Part shown: positions 25,537 through 35,124 of the stretch, one piece after another
Layout: each line of letters starts with the position of its first letter
Position numbering within the stretch: position 1 is the stretch's first letter
Assembly: GCF_900156395.1 (NCBI RefSeq)
Contig: NZ_FTNL01000002.1
Span: 186,001 to 250,000, forward strand
Reading direction: 5' to 3'
From: Fluoribacter gormanii
Lineage (GTDB): Bacteria > Pseudomonadota > Gammaproteobacteria > Legionellales > Legionellaceae
Length of the DNA stretch: 64,000 bases
Notes under the pieces: generated by a model
What the model was told of the DNA's origin: nothing
Seen by the model: only the letters and a program-made list of their open reading frames with translations
Databases searched by the model: none
Made by a program: the position numbers and the translations under genes

Positions 25537-26412
25537 TTAATCTGTTTTATGAGTAAAAGCCAATAATGACCATCCATTAAGGTTTTCCTGATGGATCGCA
25601 GTAAACATTGGAGCGTAGGTTTCAATGAGCTTAAACGCTTGTTCTTCCAATATTCCTGATACAATAAGCATCCCTTTAGGGGTTAGCAATTGTTGAAAGC
25701 GTTCTTTCAGTGTAATTAATGGTGCTAACAAAATGTTTGCAATAATCAAATCTACAGGCTCGTGTGCTACATCGGGCATGCTGATTAATAATTTGTGTTC
25801 ATCAAGTCTGTTTGCCGATGCATTGCTTCGAGTTGCCTGCAGAGCTTGTTGATCGATATCGATTGCATGTACTTTTGCCGCCCCTAACTTTAATGCGGCC
25901 AAAGAAAGTATCCCTGAGCCACAACCGTAATCAATCACGGATTTATTCTTTAAATCAGCTTGTTCCAGCCAGGTTAAACATAAGGCAGTGGTAGGATGAG
26001 TTCCAGTTCCAAATGCCAAACCAGGGTCTAACATTAGATTAACCGCATCGGGTTCCGGAGGAGTTGACCAAGTGGGGCAGATCCATAGGCGTTTGCCAAA
26101 GCGTTGTGGTTTGAAATCATCCATCCAAGCTCGTTCCCAATCCTTATCTTCCAGAACCTCTAGAGTACAAGTTAATTTGGGGTAAGCGTGCGTTAAGTGA
26201 TCGCGAGTATATTGCGCCTGGAACACTTCTGAAAATAGAGCCTGAATAACAACTTCAGGCCATAATGGTGTTGTTCCTGGTTCAGGCTCAAGAACAGGAT
26301 TGTCATTTTTATCGGTGAGCATAATGGACAGCGCACCGAATTCCTCTAACTCCTCGCTAAGCAGTTCTATTTCTTGGCTTGGGCAATGTTCTATTTTTAA
26401 TTGAAACCACAC
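25537..26412 (-). CDS. prmA: Ribosomal protein L11 methyltransferase
   Basis: A 291-residue SAM-dependent enzyme that trimethylates L11. The PrmA N-terminal substrate-recognition domain (MWFQLKIEHCPSQEIELLSEELEEFGA) is followed by the LMLDPGLAFGTGTHPTT motif and the SAM motif VIDYGCGSGILSLAALKLGA. The IIANILLAPL active-site-like loop is present. It starts 4 bp downstream of accC, forming the accB-accC-prmA order common in gammaproteobacteria. Confidence 0.94.
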   Translation of the reverse strand: MWFQLKIEHCPSQEIELLSEELEEFGALSIMLTDKNDNPVLEPEPGTTPLWPEVVIQALFSEVFQAQYTRDHLTHAYPKLTCTLEVLEDKDWERAWMDDFKPQRFGKRLWICPTWSTPPEPDAVNLMLDPGLAFGTGTHPTTALCLTWLEQADLKNKSVIDYGCGSGILSLAALKLGAAKVHAIDIDQQALQATRSNASANRLDEHKLLISMPDVAHEPVDLIIANILLAPLITLKERFQQLLTPKGMLIVSGILEEQAFKLIETYAPMFTAIHQENLNGWSLLAFTHKTD

Positions 26413-26416
26413 AGCA

Positions 26417-27757
26417 TTAATCCTTCAACATTTTTTCCAGATAGTGAATATTGGTACCACCTGCTATAAAAGATTGGTCATGGAAAATACGCTGATGCAA
26501 TTCAATATTGGTTTTTATACCGTCAATAATGATTTCATCGAGCGCGTTTCGCATTCTTGCAATGGCTTCAGCACGAGTTTCTCCATAACTAATCAGTTTA
26601 CCTATCATGGAATCGTAATTTGGCGGAACGGTATAGCTGCTGTATATATGAGAATCAAAGCGAATACCTGGGCCTCCAGGTTGATGTAATAATTTTATTG
26701 TTCCTGGTGAGGGCATAAACGTTCTTGCATCTTCAGCATTAATTCGGCATTCAATTGCATGACCACGCAGTTTTATGTCTTCCTGGGTGAGTGTCATCGG
26801 TATATCACTGGCAATTTTGATTTGTTCTTTAATCAAATCAATTCCCGTGATCATTTCAGTTACGGGATGCTCAACCTGGATTCGTGTATTCATTTCAATA
26901 AAATAAAAACATCCATCTTGATATAGGAATTCAAAAGTTCCCGCACCACGATATTGCAGTTCTTGGCACGCCTTGACTACAGAGGCACCAATTTTATTTC
27001 TTAGCTCAACACTGATTCCGGGAGCCGGTGCTTCCTCTACTACTTTTTGATGTCGTCTTTGCATCGAACAATCACGCTCACCAAGATGAATGGCTTTACC
27101 TTTACCATCTCCTAGCACTTGGAATTCAATGTGACGTGGATTTTCGAGGAACTTTTCCATGTAAACAATGGGGTTATTAAATGCAGCTTTGGCCTCACTA
27201 CGGGTAAGTGCTATGGCATTAAGCAGATTTGCTTCAGCATGTACAACACGCATACCACGTCCACCGCCACCTCCCGCAGCTTTAATGATTACTGGATAAC
27301 CAATTTTTCGAGCAATTTCCAGATTGAGTTGATCATCATCAGATAAGGGGCCGTCTGATCCAGGAACACAAGGAACTCCGGCAGCTTTCATCGCATTGAT
27401 AGCAGACACCTTATCCCCCATGAGGCGAATGGTATCACCTCGAGGACCAATAAAACGAAATCCACTCTGTTCTACTACTTCTGCGAAATCAGCATTTTCA
27501 GAAAGAAACCCATAACCAGGATGAATTGCTACAGCATCAGTAATTTCAGCAGCAGAAATTATCGCAGGGATGTTGAGGTAACTTTTTTGTGCTGGAGCAG
27601 GGCCTATGCATACGGTTTCATCTGCGAGACGAACATGCAATAAATCTTTATCTACATCTGAATGTACGGCTACAGTCTGAATGCCAAGCTCTTTACATGC
27701 GCGCAAAATGCGAAGAGCGATTTCACCTCTGTTGGCAATAACAATTTTACTGAGCAT
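26417..27757 (-). CDS. accC: Biotin carboxylase subunit of acetyl-CoA carboxylase
   Basis: A 446-residue biotin carboxylase. It opens [20 protein letters not shown], has the ATP-grasp glycine-rich loop [11 protein letters not shown], the catalytic region [13 protein letters not shown], and [13 protein letters not shown] with Glu and Arg residues that bind ATP-Mg and carboxybiotin. Length is standard. It carboxylates biotin on AccB in the first step of fatty acid synthesis and lies 11 bp after accB. Confidence 0.96.
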   Translation of the reverse strand: MLSKIVIANRGEIALRILRACKELGIQTVAVHSDVDKDLLHVRLADETVCIGPAPAQKSYLNIPAIISAAEITDAVAIHPGYGFLSENADFAEVVEQSGFRFIGPRGDTIRLMGDKVSAINAMKAAGVPCVPGSDGPLSDDDQLNLEIARKIGYPVIIKAAGGGGGRGMRVVHAEANLLNAIALTRSEAKAAFNNPIVYMEKFLENPRHIEFQVLGDGKGKAIHLGERDCSMQRRHQKVVEEAPAPGISVELRNKIGASVVKACQELQYRGAGTFEFLYQDGCFYFIEMNTRIQVEHPVTEMITGIDLIKEQIKIASDIPMTLTQEDIKLRGHAIECRINAEDARTFMPSPGTIKLLHQPGGPGIRFDSHIYSSYTVPPNYDSMIGKLISYGETRAEAIARMRNALDEIIIDGIKTNIELHQRIFHDQSFIAGGTNIHYLEKMLKD

Positions 27758-27768
27758 GAATGCACCCT

Positions 27769-28251
27769 CTATTCTATGACAAACAGGACCTGATCGTATT
27801 CAACAGGTTCACCATTAGCGACGAGTATTTCAACGATTTTACCGGCGCGATCCGCTTCAATTTCATTAAACATTTTCATTGCTTCAACAATACATAGAAC
27901 ATCACCTGCTTTGACTGTTTGACCAAGGGTCACAAAAGGTGGACTTTCTGGTGATGGGGAAGTGTACATTGTACCCACCATAGGCGAGCGAACTTTGTGA
28001 CCTGAAACCGTAGGTACCGGTTTACTTTCATGGTGAGAGGGTATTGCTGGAGCAGGAATACTATTCACAGCAGGATATGACTCCTGGCGTGGTGCAGGAG
28101 AAGAAACATAGTGAACCTGAGGCGGTTCTATCGCTGGTGCGCTGCTATGACGGCTTAGTCTCAGCGATTCTTCACCTTCTTTAATTTCAATTTCAGAAAT
28201 GCCAGTTTCTTCCAGCAATTCAATTAATTTTCTGATTTTACGAATGTCCAT
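27769..28251 (-). CDS. accB: Biotin carboxyl carrier protein of acetyl-CoA carboxylase
   Basis: A 160-residue BCCP with an N-terminal helix ([17 protein letters not shown]), an Ala/Pro-rich linker and a C-terminal biotinyl domain with [11 protein letters not shown]; the Lys in AMKM is biotinylated. Phe replaces the usual second Met/Asn position after MKM, a mild variation. The ATG at 28249-28251 is chosen because it gives the conserved MDIRKI start; a start 18 bp upstream also exists. The start overlaps the 3' end of aroQ by 14 bp. Confidence 0.94.
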   Translation of the reverse strand: MDIRKIRKLIELLEETGISEIEIKEGEESLRLSRHSSAPAIEPPQVHYVSSPAPRQESYPAVNSIPAPAIPSHHESKPVPTVSGHKVRSPMVGTMYTSPSPESPPFVTLGQTVKAGDVLCIVEAMKMFNEIEADRAGKIVEILVANGEPVEYDQVLFVIE

Positions 28252-28690
28252 TATTTGATTCTCTTTCAATAATTGATGTTAATGCTAATAAATATCCTTG
28301 CGCACCCAAACCACTGATAGTACCTTGTGCAATATCTGAGAAGTAGGAATGGTGGCGAAAAGGTTCGCGGGAATAAATGTTACTGATATGTACTTCAATA
28401 AAGGGAATTGCAACAGCACATAAGGCATCCCTTAAAGCCACGCTGGTATGTGTAAATCCTGCGGGATTAAAAATTATATAATCTATTTTGTCGATACTTG
28501 CTTGGTGAATTATTTGAATTAAATCTGCTTCAGAATTGCTTTGATGGTAGTTTAATGCAAATCCGGCTTTTGTTGCTTCTTTGACTAGACGAGAATTAAT
28601 ATGATCTAATGTTGTAGCTCCATAAATTGAAGGTTCTCGAGTTCCCAAGAGGTTCAAATTTGGTCCATGTAAAACCAGAATTTTTTTCAT
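28238..28690 (-). CDS. aroQ: Type II 3-dehydroquinate dehydratase
   Basis: A 150-residue dodecameric enzyme of the shikimate pathway. The motifs [16 protein letters not shown] (with catalytic Arg and Tyr), [16 protein letters not shown] and [18 protein letters not shown] (catalytic His) are all present. It heads the aroQ-accB-accC-prmA run, a common arrangement in gammaproteobacteria, and overlaps accB by 14 bp. Confidence 0.96.
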   Translation of the reverse strand: MKKILVLHGPNLNLLGTREPSIYGATTLDHINSRLVKEATKAGFALNYHQSNSEADLIQIIHQASIDKIDYIIFNPAGFTHTSVALRDALCAVAIPFIEVHISNIYSREPFRHHSYFSDIAQGTISGLGAQGYLLALTSIIERESNNGHS

Positions 28691-29246
28691 GTTTTAGTTA
28701 GTATCGAGCAATTTTTTGCAGATTTTGCCTTATCTTCCTGAAATTGTCTATATATCTCCGAAGATATCTACATGATCTCTACTTTTTTTATATTTTTTGG
28801 GGGGCCTATACCTGTGTATAAATTAAATCATTTGGAGACAATAAAGTAGGCAGGATTTTACTTCTGCGTTGACACATATCGCAAGGATCAAGATAAATGA
28901 CTGAATTTCGTTGGCCGAATGAGACTATCAAGACACAATAATTCGATAAAATGAATTTTTCTTTTTTAAAAATCACACCATTCGAGAAATTCTTTGGAAT
29001 CGAAAGTTTTTCATCACGCCAATATTTTCATATGGGTATGCTGTTAATCATTAAATAATAATTTCAAAAATTATAAATTTATGCTAGCTTGGATAGGTTT
29101 TTTAGAGTTATTGGTTGTGTTCACAGGTGTGACTCACTGTTGAAACCAATCAAGTTATTTGTAACTTGATTTTAAGGATTAATTGGTTTGGCAGGGGATG
29201 AGTTGCTTTCAATTTAGATTAAGTTGCAAAGAAGGAGTGGGTTTCC
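28691..29246. promoter_or_regulatory. Intergenic region between aroQ and the proA protease gene
   Basis: These 556 bp are AT-rich and separate divergent genes, so they hold both promoters. Nearest proA are a palindrome TCACAGGTGTGA (29121-29132) and a perfect 9-bp hairpin ATCAAGTTA/TAACTTGAT (29149-29170) with a TTTG loop followed by TTTAAGG, 76 bp upstream of the proA start. I found no ORF longer than about 15 codons with a good start. Confidence 0.45.
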
Positions 29247-30887
29247 ATGCATCATAATTACTATTTATCTCCCTTGGCTGTTGCACTGGCTTTAGGAATA
29301 GCATCTTCTGCGAGAGCCGCAGAACCGATGCCTTTACAGAAGGCATCTCTTGAGCAAGTAAAGCAAAAGTTTGCTTTGACGACACAAGGTGTTGCAGTTG
29401 CCAAAGACAGTTTACGCTTTATAAGCGAACATACTGACAGTAATAAAGTAACTCATGTTCGTATGCAACAACAGTATGAAGGATTTCCTGTTTATGGTGG
29501 TTATGCAATTATGCATAGCATGTATACAGCACAATCATTAACCAAAGCACAGTCAAATGTAGCAATGAATGGTGTTGTTTATAAAGGTCTGCAAACCGAA
29601 TTGGGACAACCTGATGCTTCTTTTGTGAAAAATGCGGATTCAGCGTTACAACAATTTAAAGCCAAGTATGCGGGTAAAGATGTAAGTGATGAAAAAGTCA
29701 CTCCTATGGTTTATATCGATGCTCAGCATAAAGCACATTGGGCTTATAAAGTGAGTGTTCTAGTTGCTCATAGAGATCAAATTCCAGAGCGCCCAACTGC
29801 AATTATTGATGCAGAAACTAACAAACCGTTTGTCCAATGGAATGATATTAAAACAGGTAAAAGCTCGGTTAATGGCGCCGGTTTTGGTGGAAATAATAAA
29901 ACAGGTTTCTATCAATATGGTGTCGACTTACCTTATCTCGATGTAACACGTGATGCGGGTAGTGAATCGTGCTTTATGGAGAATACTGATGTCAAAGTAA
30001 TCGACATGGATCACAGATACAGTTCAAAACGCAGAGCAATGAAATTCAATTGTCCAACCAATGACTCTAATATTTACCTCACTGGTTATAGAGGAGATGG
30101 TTATGACAAACAAAACGGAGCCGCTTCTCCAACGAATGATGCATTGTATGCAGGTCACGTAATTAATCACATGTATAAAGAATGGTATAACACGAATGCA
30201 CTGAGTAATTCGGATGGTTCTCCAATGCAATTAGTTATGCGGGTTCACTATGGTGAAGGCTATGAGAATGCATATTGGGACGGCCAGCAGATGACTTTTG
30301 GTGATGGCGATACCATGATGTATCCATTGGTCTCTTTGGGCGTAGGAGCACATGAAATCAGTCATGGTTTTACAGAGCAACACTCTAACCTTGAATATTA
30401 TGGACAATCAGGTGGTATGAATGAGGCGTTTTCTGATATGGCCGCTCAAGCAGCAGAGTATTATTCTGTAAATAAAAGCACCTGGCAAATCGGCGGCGAG
30501 ATCATGAAAGAAGACAGTGGCTGGGATGCATTACGTTATATGGATAAACCAAGCCGTGATGGTGAGTCTATTGATACTGCTGATGAATATTATGGTGGTC
30601 TTGATGTTCATTATTCCAGTGGAGTATACAACCATTTATTCTACATATTAGCCAACCAACCAAGTTGGAATACCCGATTAGCTTTTGATGTTATGGTTAA
30701 AGCCAACATGGATTACTGGACACCCTATTCAAATTTTGATGAAGGTGGCGAAGGTATAGTAAGTGCCATATCTGATCTGGTAGCCGGTGACCCGAACCAT
30801 GAGAGATATCCTGCAACGGCTATTTGTGACGTTAAAAAGTCATTAAATGAAGTTAAAATCACCACTAATATGGATGGTTGTAACTAA
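29247..30887 (+). CDS. proA: Secreted M4 zinc metalloprotease ProA/Msp
   Basis: A 546-residue preproprotein. Signal peptide MHHNYYLSPLAVALALG...SSARA is followed by an FTP/PepSY-type propeptide (to about 200) and the thermolysin-like catalytic domain. Zinc ligands are His369 and His373 in HEISH plus Glu393 in GGMNEAFSDM; Glu370 is the catalytic base. The downstream HYSSGVYNH supplies the catalytic His. This is the Legionella major secretory protein, exported by type II secretion, that damages host tissue and degrades cytokines. No T2SS gene lies nearby. It ends tail to tail, overlapping the next gene by 3 bp. Confidence 0.95.
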   Translation: MHHNYYLSPLAVALALGIASSARAAEPMPLQKASLEQVKQKFALTTQGVAVAKDSLRFISEHTDSNKVTHVRMQQQYEGFPVYGGYAIMHSMYTAQSLTKAQSNVAMNGVVYKGLQTELGQPDASFVKNADSALQQFKAKYAGKDVSDEKVTPMVYIDAQHKAHWAYKVSVLVAHRDQIPERPTAIIDAETNKPFVQWNDIKTGKSSVNGAGFGGNNKTGFYQYGVDLPYLDVTRDAGSESCFMENTDVKVIDMDHRYSSKRRAMKFNCPTNDSNIYLTGYRGDGYDKQNGAASPTNDALYAGHVINHMYKEWYNTNALSNSDGSPMQLVMRVHYGEGYENAYWDGQQMTFGDGDTMMYPLVSLGVGAHEISHGFTEQHSNLEYYGQSGGMNEAFSDMAAQAAEYYSVNKSTWQIGGEIMKEDSGWDALRYMDKPSRDGESIDTADEYYGGLDVHYSSGVYNHLFYILANQPSWNTRLAFDVMVKANMDYWTPYSNFDEGGEGIVSAISDLVAGDPNHERYPATAICDVKKSLNEVKITTNMDGCN

Positions 30888-31765
30888 TCTGTGTGGATAA
30901 TAAAATCAGCCAGAAGTTTGCTTATAACTTCTGGCCGTTCCATGTGAACATGATGTCCACCATCCATTTTTTTAATTGTAAGATTTTTTACCGCTTTAAT
31001 TCGATTAGCAATGATTTCAGTATCAAAAGAAAATCCTCGGCTGGATAATATTAAACAGGTTTTTGCAGTAATTTCTTGTAAGCAAGAAAGTACTTGGGGT
31101 TCTGTCATACGCAAAGGCGAGCGTACTAATAAACGTGGATCATGCCGCCAATAAAATTTACCGTGTTTTTCTACTAAGCTTCGTTCACAAAGAATTTTTG
31201 CAATGTCTAAAGAAACATATCCTTTAAAGGCGCGTGCAAGAGCTGCGCTATTTATACTGTCATATCCTTTGGATTTCTTGCGTTGTTGAGCAAGAAAACA
31301 TGCATAATCTCTTAATTGCTGGCATGCAGTTTCAGCAGGATGAGAAAATGGTCCTAAACCCTCAATCAGGCTTAGAGAAAGAAATCGTTCGGGGATTACA
31401 CCTCCAACCAAGCTTGCTAGACAAGCGCCCATTGAATGTCCTAATAGATGGAGCTTATCAAGTTTTAGCGCATTGATTAGTTCGATGACCACAAAAATAC
31501 CATCAAAAAAATGATAGTGGCATCCTTCGGGAAGATGCGAGGAATAGCCATGCCCAGGTAAATCAACGGCAATAAAATGAAAATCATTCTCTAAATATGG
31601 CGCAAGAGGAGCAAAACTGTTTGCATTATCCAACCAACCATGTAGTGCTAGGATAGTCGGCTTATCGGGGGTTCCCCAGGTTTTGCAGGCTAGAGAAAAA
31701 CCCGGAATGTTAAGGTTTAATGTGTTCATTTTATTTATTATTTTTTTATTAATATTCATGATCAT
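30884..31765 (-). CDS. Alpha/beta hydrolase
   Basis: A hydrolase of about 293 residues. Visible landmarks are the oxyanion motif LALHGWLDN, the nucleophile elbow LLGHSMGA, an acid after LILSSRGFSFD and the terminal catalytic His in MDGGHHVHMERPE. This is the lipase/esterase or haloalkane-dehalogenase-like group; substrate unknown. The start is ambiguous: the ATG at 31765 has a weak TAGAGA upstream, while an ATG at 31729 gives the core fold MNTLNLNIPGF without a ribosome site. Confidence 0.82.
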   Translation of the reverse strand: MIMNINKKIINKMNTLNLNIPGFSLACKTWGTPDKPTILALHGWLDNANSFAPLAPYLENDFHFIAVDLPGHGYSSHLPEGCHYHFFDGIFVVIELINALKLDKLHLLGHSMGACLASLVGGVIPERFLSLSLIEGLGPFSHPAETACQQLRDYACFLAQQRKKSKGYDSINSAALARAFKGYVSLDIAKILCERSLVEKHGKFYWRHDPRLLVRSPLRMTEPQVLSCLQEITAKTCLILSSRGFSFDTEIIANRIKAVKNLTIKKMDGGHHVHMERPEVISKLLADFIIHTD

Positions 31766-31959
31766 TATATCTCTACCGCAAATAGGAGAGCTATAATTCA
31801 TTATAGAATGAATAAGAATTTTTTACTGAGTCGTTGTACTTATCACAATAACTTGATGCTCATAACTTTTGAGTAAAGTAGGTAATTGAAGTGGATACAG
31901 TACAATTTTTTTATGCATTTAGTGTTATGCTTAATCCATGAACTTGAATCGAGTAAACT

Positions 31960-32724
31960 ATGCAACAAGGAACACATAGCGTTTCATTAATTACTTACAA
32001 TATTCATAAAGGTTTTGGTGTAGGTGCTGTACGGTTTTTACTTCCTAAAATGCGAGATGCCATTACTAGCTTACAACCTGATTTTGTTTTTTTACAAGAA
32101 GTTCAAGGTGAACATATAAAAAGACAAAAGCGAATTAATGCTTGGCCTGATTCACCGCAATTTGAGTATATTGCTGAAAATATTTGGCCCCATTATGTTT
32201 ATGCAAAAAATGCCGTATATGAGTCAGGACATCATGGAAATGCAATTTTAAGTAAATATGCTTTTGAACGATTTGAAAATATTAATCTTGCAAACATACG
32301 CAGAGCCTCTAGAGGGATATTACACGCTCAACTGAAACTGGACAACGTCACCATTCATTTGTTATGTGTGCACTTAGGCCTTTTTAAAGCAGAGCGTATG
32401 GTGCAATGTAATGCTTTAATGCAACGTATAAAGGATGTTGTTCCACCAGATGAGCCTCTGCTGATGGCAGGAGATTTCAATGATTGGCGTACTATTATTT
32501 CTAAGCCTTTGGCTGAGGACTTAAATATAGAAGAGGCTTTTGTCTCAGTGGAGGGCCAGCATGCGCGCTCTTTTCCTGCAATCAAACCAGCGCTTTGCAT
32601 TGATCGTGTCTATTTTCGTGGAATGAAAGTTCAAGAAGTAGCTTGTTTACATGGCAAGCCTTGGCGAATGCTTTCTGATCATTTGCCACTTTATGCGCGT
32701 TTTGAATTGATTAAACCCTTGTAG
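31960..32724 (+). CDS. Endonuclease/exonuclease/phosphatase (EEP) family protein
   Basis: A 254-residue EEP-fold enzyme. Core motifs are SLITYNIHKGFG, FVFLQEVQGE (catalytic Glu), GHHGNAILSK, LLMAGDFNDW and SDHLPLYARF (catalytic His). No signal peptide or membrane segment is seen. Substrate is unknown; family members include DNases, sphingomyelinases and inositol phosphatases. Its 3' end overlaps remnants of a decayed gene on the opposite strand. Confidence 0.85.
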   Translation: MQQGTHSVSLITYNIHKGFGVGAVRFLLPKMRDAITSLQPDFVFLQEVQGEHIKRQKRINAWPDSPQFEYIAENIWPHYVYAKNAVYESGHHGNAILSKYAFERFENINLANIRRASRGILHAQLKLDNVTIHLLCVHLGLFKAERMVQCNALMQRIKDVVPPDEPLLMAGDFNDWRTIISKPLAEDLNIEEAFVSVEGQHARSFPAIKPALCIDRVYFRGMKVQEVACLHGKPWRMLSDHLPLYARFELIKPL

Positions 32725-33127
32725 TTTTAAACCATAAAAGCCAGTTTCGAAGTGCGCTACAAACAGCAATATATTAATTTCACCATAAATAAGAGGTTCT
32801 ATAAAATTTCCCACAAGAAGTAAACTCATAAAATAAATAGCAGTTAAATAACGTAATGATCGGTTTATTTTAGGTATGTAGTCATAGAAACCAAACCAGT
32901 GGCAATCCAGCAAAACATAAGAAAAACATTGATAAATTAAGATCAGTAAATAACCACTCTAAATTTAATACTCGCTGTGCATAGGGGAAGCTTATTGAGC
33001 AATTGAGTGAATGATCAAAAGGAGTTTGTTCGAAGGTACGAGTAACTACATAATACAAAAAGGTTTAGCCTAATAACAAAGCAATTGTTATAAAACAGGA
33101 TTTATAATCTAGCAAATCCTTATTCAT
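32700..33127 (-). pseudogene. Decayed small membrane-protein gene
   Basis: Reading the minus strand from an ATG at 33125-33127 gives MNKDLLDYKSCFITIALLLG, then a TAA (33065-33067), then continued coding-like sequence in the same frame (TFLYYVVTRTFEQTPFDHSL, then a hydrophobic run to CFAGLPLVWFL), then a TGA (32882-32884). The reading continues in a shifted frame (YDYIPKINRSLRYLTAIYF, MSLLLVGNFIEPLIYGEINI, LLFVAHFETGFYG). The pieces join into a plausible protein with several membrane segments. One stop and one frameshift in about 430 bp mark it as inactivated, unless the sequence has errors. I do not recognise the family. The original 3' end is unclear. Confidence 0.55.
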
Positions 33128-33205
33128 TTTTTTTCTAAAAATTGCTTTTTCTTAAAATACTATCTTGCACCTATTTTTGATTTTAGAAAATTCTTGAATT
33201 TATAT

Positions 33206-33245
33206 TTTTTGGGGATTGGTTCAATGTAAAAACCTTCCCCAAAAA
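33206..33245. other. Palindromic hairpin downstream of the aldolase gene
   Basis: A perfect 10-bp stem, TTTTTGGGGA (33206-33215) and TCCCCAAAAA (33236-33245), with a 20-base loop, lies just after the aldolase stop. Read on the minus strand the A-run rather than a T-run is on the 3' side, so it is not a textbook intrinsic terminator, but its position suggests a role in mRNA 3' end formation. Confidence 0.45.
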
Positions 33246-33251
33246 CAAAGA

Positions 33252-34262
33252 TTATTCCATTTTGTTGTTGTATTCACCTACACAGGCTAGGCTATTCAAC
33301 CGAGCACGTTTTAATAATGCTTCTTGTGCTTTAGCAATATTGGCCTTATTTCCACCCCAGGCAGCTAAACAATCCTCTTGTAATGCTCGCCCGAAAGAAA
33401 AGCTGAGTAGCCAGGGTTGATGGTCTATGCTATTAATCGCATTTAAATTTGCTGTAGCTTGTTGCGGTGTTTGTCCCCCAGATAAGAAATTAATTGTTGG
33501 TACAGCAGCAGGTACATTATTACGGAATACACCGATTGTGTAGTCAGCAATTTCATCAGGTTCACTGAAAGGGTTATGTGCTTTACCACAGGTTACCATG
33601 CTTGGTTTTAAGATAATATGTTCTAATTCAACCTGGTGGATAAATAAAGCGTGGAATAGCTCATGCAGCACAATTTCACATACTTCTGCACAATGTTCAA
33701 TACTGTGATCTCCATCCATAAGCACTTCAGGCTCAACTATGGGAACAATTCCTGCTTCCTGGCAAGCTGCAGCATAACGAGCCAGATTTTCCGCTCCTGT
33801 TTTAACTGCAGTTAAACTGGGAGTAAATTCAGAAATTGAATAAACATTTCGCCATTTAGCGAACTTTGCACCTAATTTTTTAAAATGTTGCAAACGTTCA
33901 GATAATCCATCTAAACCTTGAGTGACTTGTTCTCTTTCAGTATTAGCTAAAGTAACTAATCCTTTATCTACTTTGATGCCAGGAACGATACCTTTGTCAG
34001 CAAATAGTTTAGGAATAGCGGTTCCATGCTCATCAGTTTGGCTAAAGGTTTCTTCAAATAAAATAACCCCGTTAATGTATTGTTCCAAATCAGTTGTCGT
34101 TGCAAGCAGAAGTCTATAATCTCTTCGGTTTTCTTCGGTATTTTCAATACCAATTGAAGCAAAACGCTTACCTATTGTTGAATTGCTTTCATCTGCAGCT
34201 AAGATTCCTTTACCTTCTTGCAGCATCTGCTCCATAGTATTAGATAGTTCTTCATAATTCAT
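33252..34262 (-). CDS. Class I fructose-bisphosphate aldolase
   Basis: A 336-residue Schiff-base aldolase of the animal-like class I family. GKGILAADESNSTIGKRF near the N-terminus, KWRNVYSI and VEPEVLMDGDHSIE are conserved, and Lys219 in ILKPSMVT is the Schiff-base residue. It cleaves or forms fructose-1,6-bisphosphate in glycolysis and gluconeogenesis. It lies 21 bp downstream of the ferredoxin reductase gene's stop region on the same strand order, so the two could be cotranscribed. Confidence 0.93.
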   Translation of the reverse strand: MNYEELSNTMEQMLQEGKGILAADESNSTIGKRFASIGIENTEENRRDYRLLLATTTDLEQYINGVILFEETFSQTDEHGTAIPKLFADKGIVPGIKVDKGLVTLANTEREQVTQGLDGLSERLQHFKKLGAKFAKWRNVYSISEFTPSLTAVKTGAENLARYAAACQEAGIVPIVEPEVLMDGDHSIEHCAEVCEIVLHELFHALFIHQVELEHIILKPSMVTCGKAHNPFSEPDEIADYTIGVFRNNVPAAVPTINFLSGGQTPQQATANLNAINSIDHQPWLLSFSFGRALQEDCLAAWGGNKANIAKAQEALLKRARLNSLACVGEYNNKME

Positions 34263-34283
34263 ATTGTATTTGCTCCTGATTGA

Positions 34284-35018
34284 TTATCTAGATATATATT
34301 TTTCACGAATAATTTGTTGCATGGCAAAACCCTGGTCTTTTAATGAGTTAAATGCTTCATCGATCATACTGGGATTTCCACATAAATAAACAACATCGCG
34401 CTGAGGATCAAGGTTTAGCGTAGGAAAAGCATGTTGCACGTAGCCACTGTACTCATTTTCATTTAATTCATGCGCTGGCTGCCTGCTTAGATAGGGTCTA
34501 AATGTGACTCTAGGATATTTTTGAGAAAAAGCATAAAACTCGTTGGCATAGAGAATTTCTTCCCGTCGTTGTACTCCTTGCAGAATAACCACTTCGAGTG
34601 CAGGATGTTGTTCCATGAGTTCACCTAGCTCTTGGAGCATTGCTCGATAGGGGGTCACTCCTGTACTCGTAGCAACCAGGATAAATCGAGCAGGTATAGC
34701 CTCTTTGATAATTAAGCGACCATAGGGTCCGCTGATCTGAATAGTGTCTCCAGGTTTTAAATTATAAAGAAATTCGGTACCGGGACCATTTGCAAAATAA
34801 CCTGCTGCGATTTCAATTTGATTATCTTGTTTTGGCGAATTGGCTATACTATAACTACGTTTTAATGATTTTCCTTGATGTTCAAAGTGAATGGTAATAA
34901 ATTGTCCAGGTAAATAATTAAAATAGGGTGCAACTTCACAACCAAAAATGAAGTGTTTTACTTTAGGAGAGATCATAAATGACTCTTTTAAAGTGATGGG
35001 GAATGTATTTATTTGCAT
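34284..35018 (-). CDS. fpr: Ferredoxin/flavodoxin-NADP+ reductase
   Basis: A 244-residue FNR-family flavoprotein. The FAD-binding RSYSIAN motif, the GPYGRL loop, the NADP pocket LVATSTGVTPYRAML and the YLCGNPSMIDEA segment are all clear. It passes electrons between NADPH and ferredoxin or flavodoxin. The ATG at 35018 gives MQINTFPI; a TTG 12 bp earlier is possible. It precedes the aldolase gene and is divergent from dotV. Confidence 0.85.
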   Translation of the reverse strand: MQINTFPITLKESFMISPKVKHFIFGCEVAPYFNYLPGQFITIHFEHQGKSLKRSYSIANSPKQDNQIEIAAGYFANGPGTEFLYNLKPGDTIQISGPYGRLIIKEAIPARFILVATSTGVTPYRAMLQELGELMEQHPALEVVILQGVQRREEILYANEFYAFSQKYPRVTFRPYLSRQPAHELNENEYSGYVQHAFPTLNLDPQRDVVYLCGNPSMIDEAFNSLKDQGFAMQQIIREKYISR

Positions 35019-35124
35019 GACGAATATCAACTTTACCGTAAAAACTAGAGATTATAACTCTGAACTAAAGTTAATATAAGCAAAAAATTATGCATTACAC
35101 GTTTTAACGGCATATAATTATATT

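Noticed and set aside
28979..28995. GAGAAATTCT resembles a LetA/GacA site
   Set aside because: It lacks the full TNAGAAATTTCTNA palindrome and no small RNA-like terminator follows.
29189..29210. TTGGCAGGGGATGAGTTGC resembles a sigma-54 -24/-12 promoter before proA
   Set aside because: The GG and GC dinucleotides are 13 bases apart, not the required 10.
32647..32913. Independent 88-residue membrane-protein gene on the minus strand
   Set aside because: It has only a TTG start, overlaps the EEP gene, and reads better as the frameshifted tail of the decayed gene starting at 33127.
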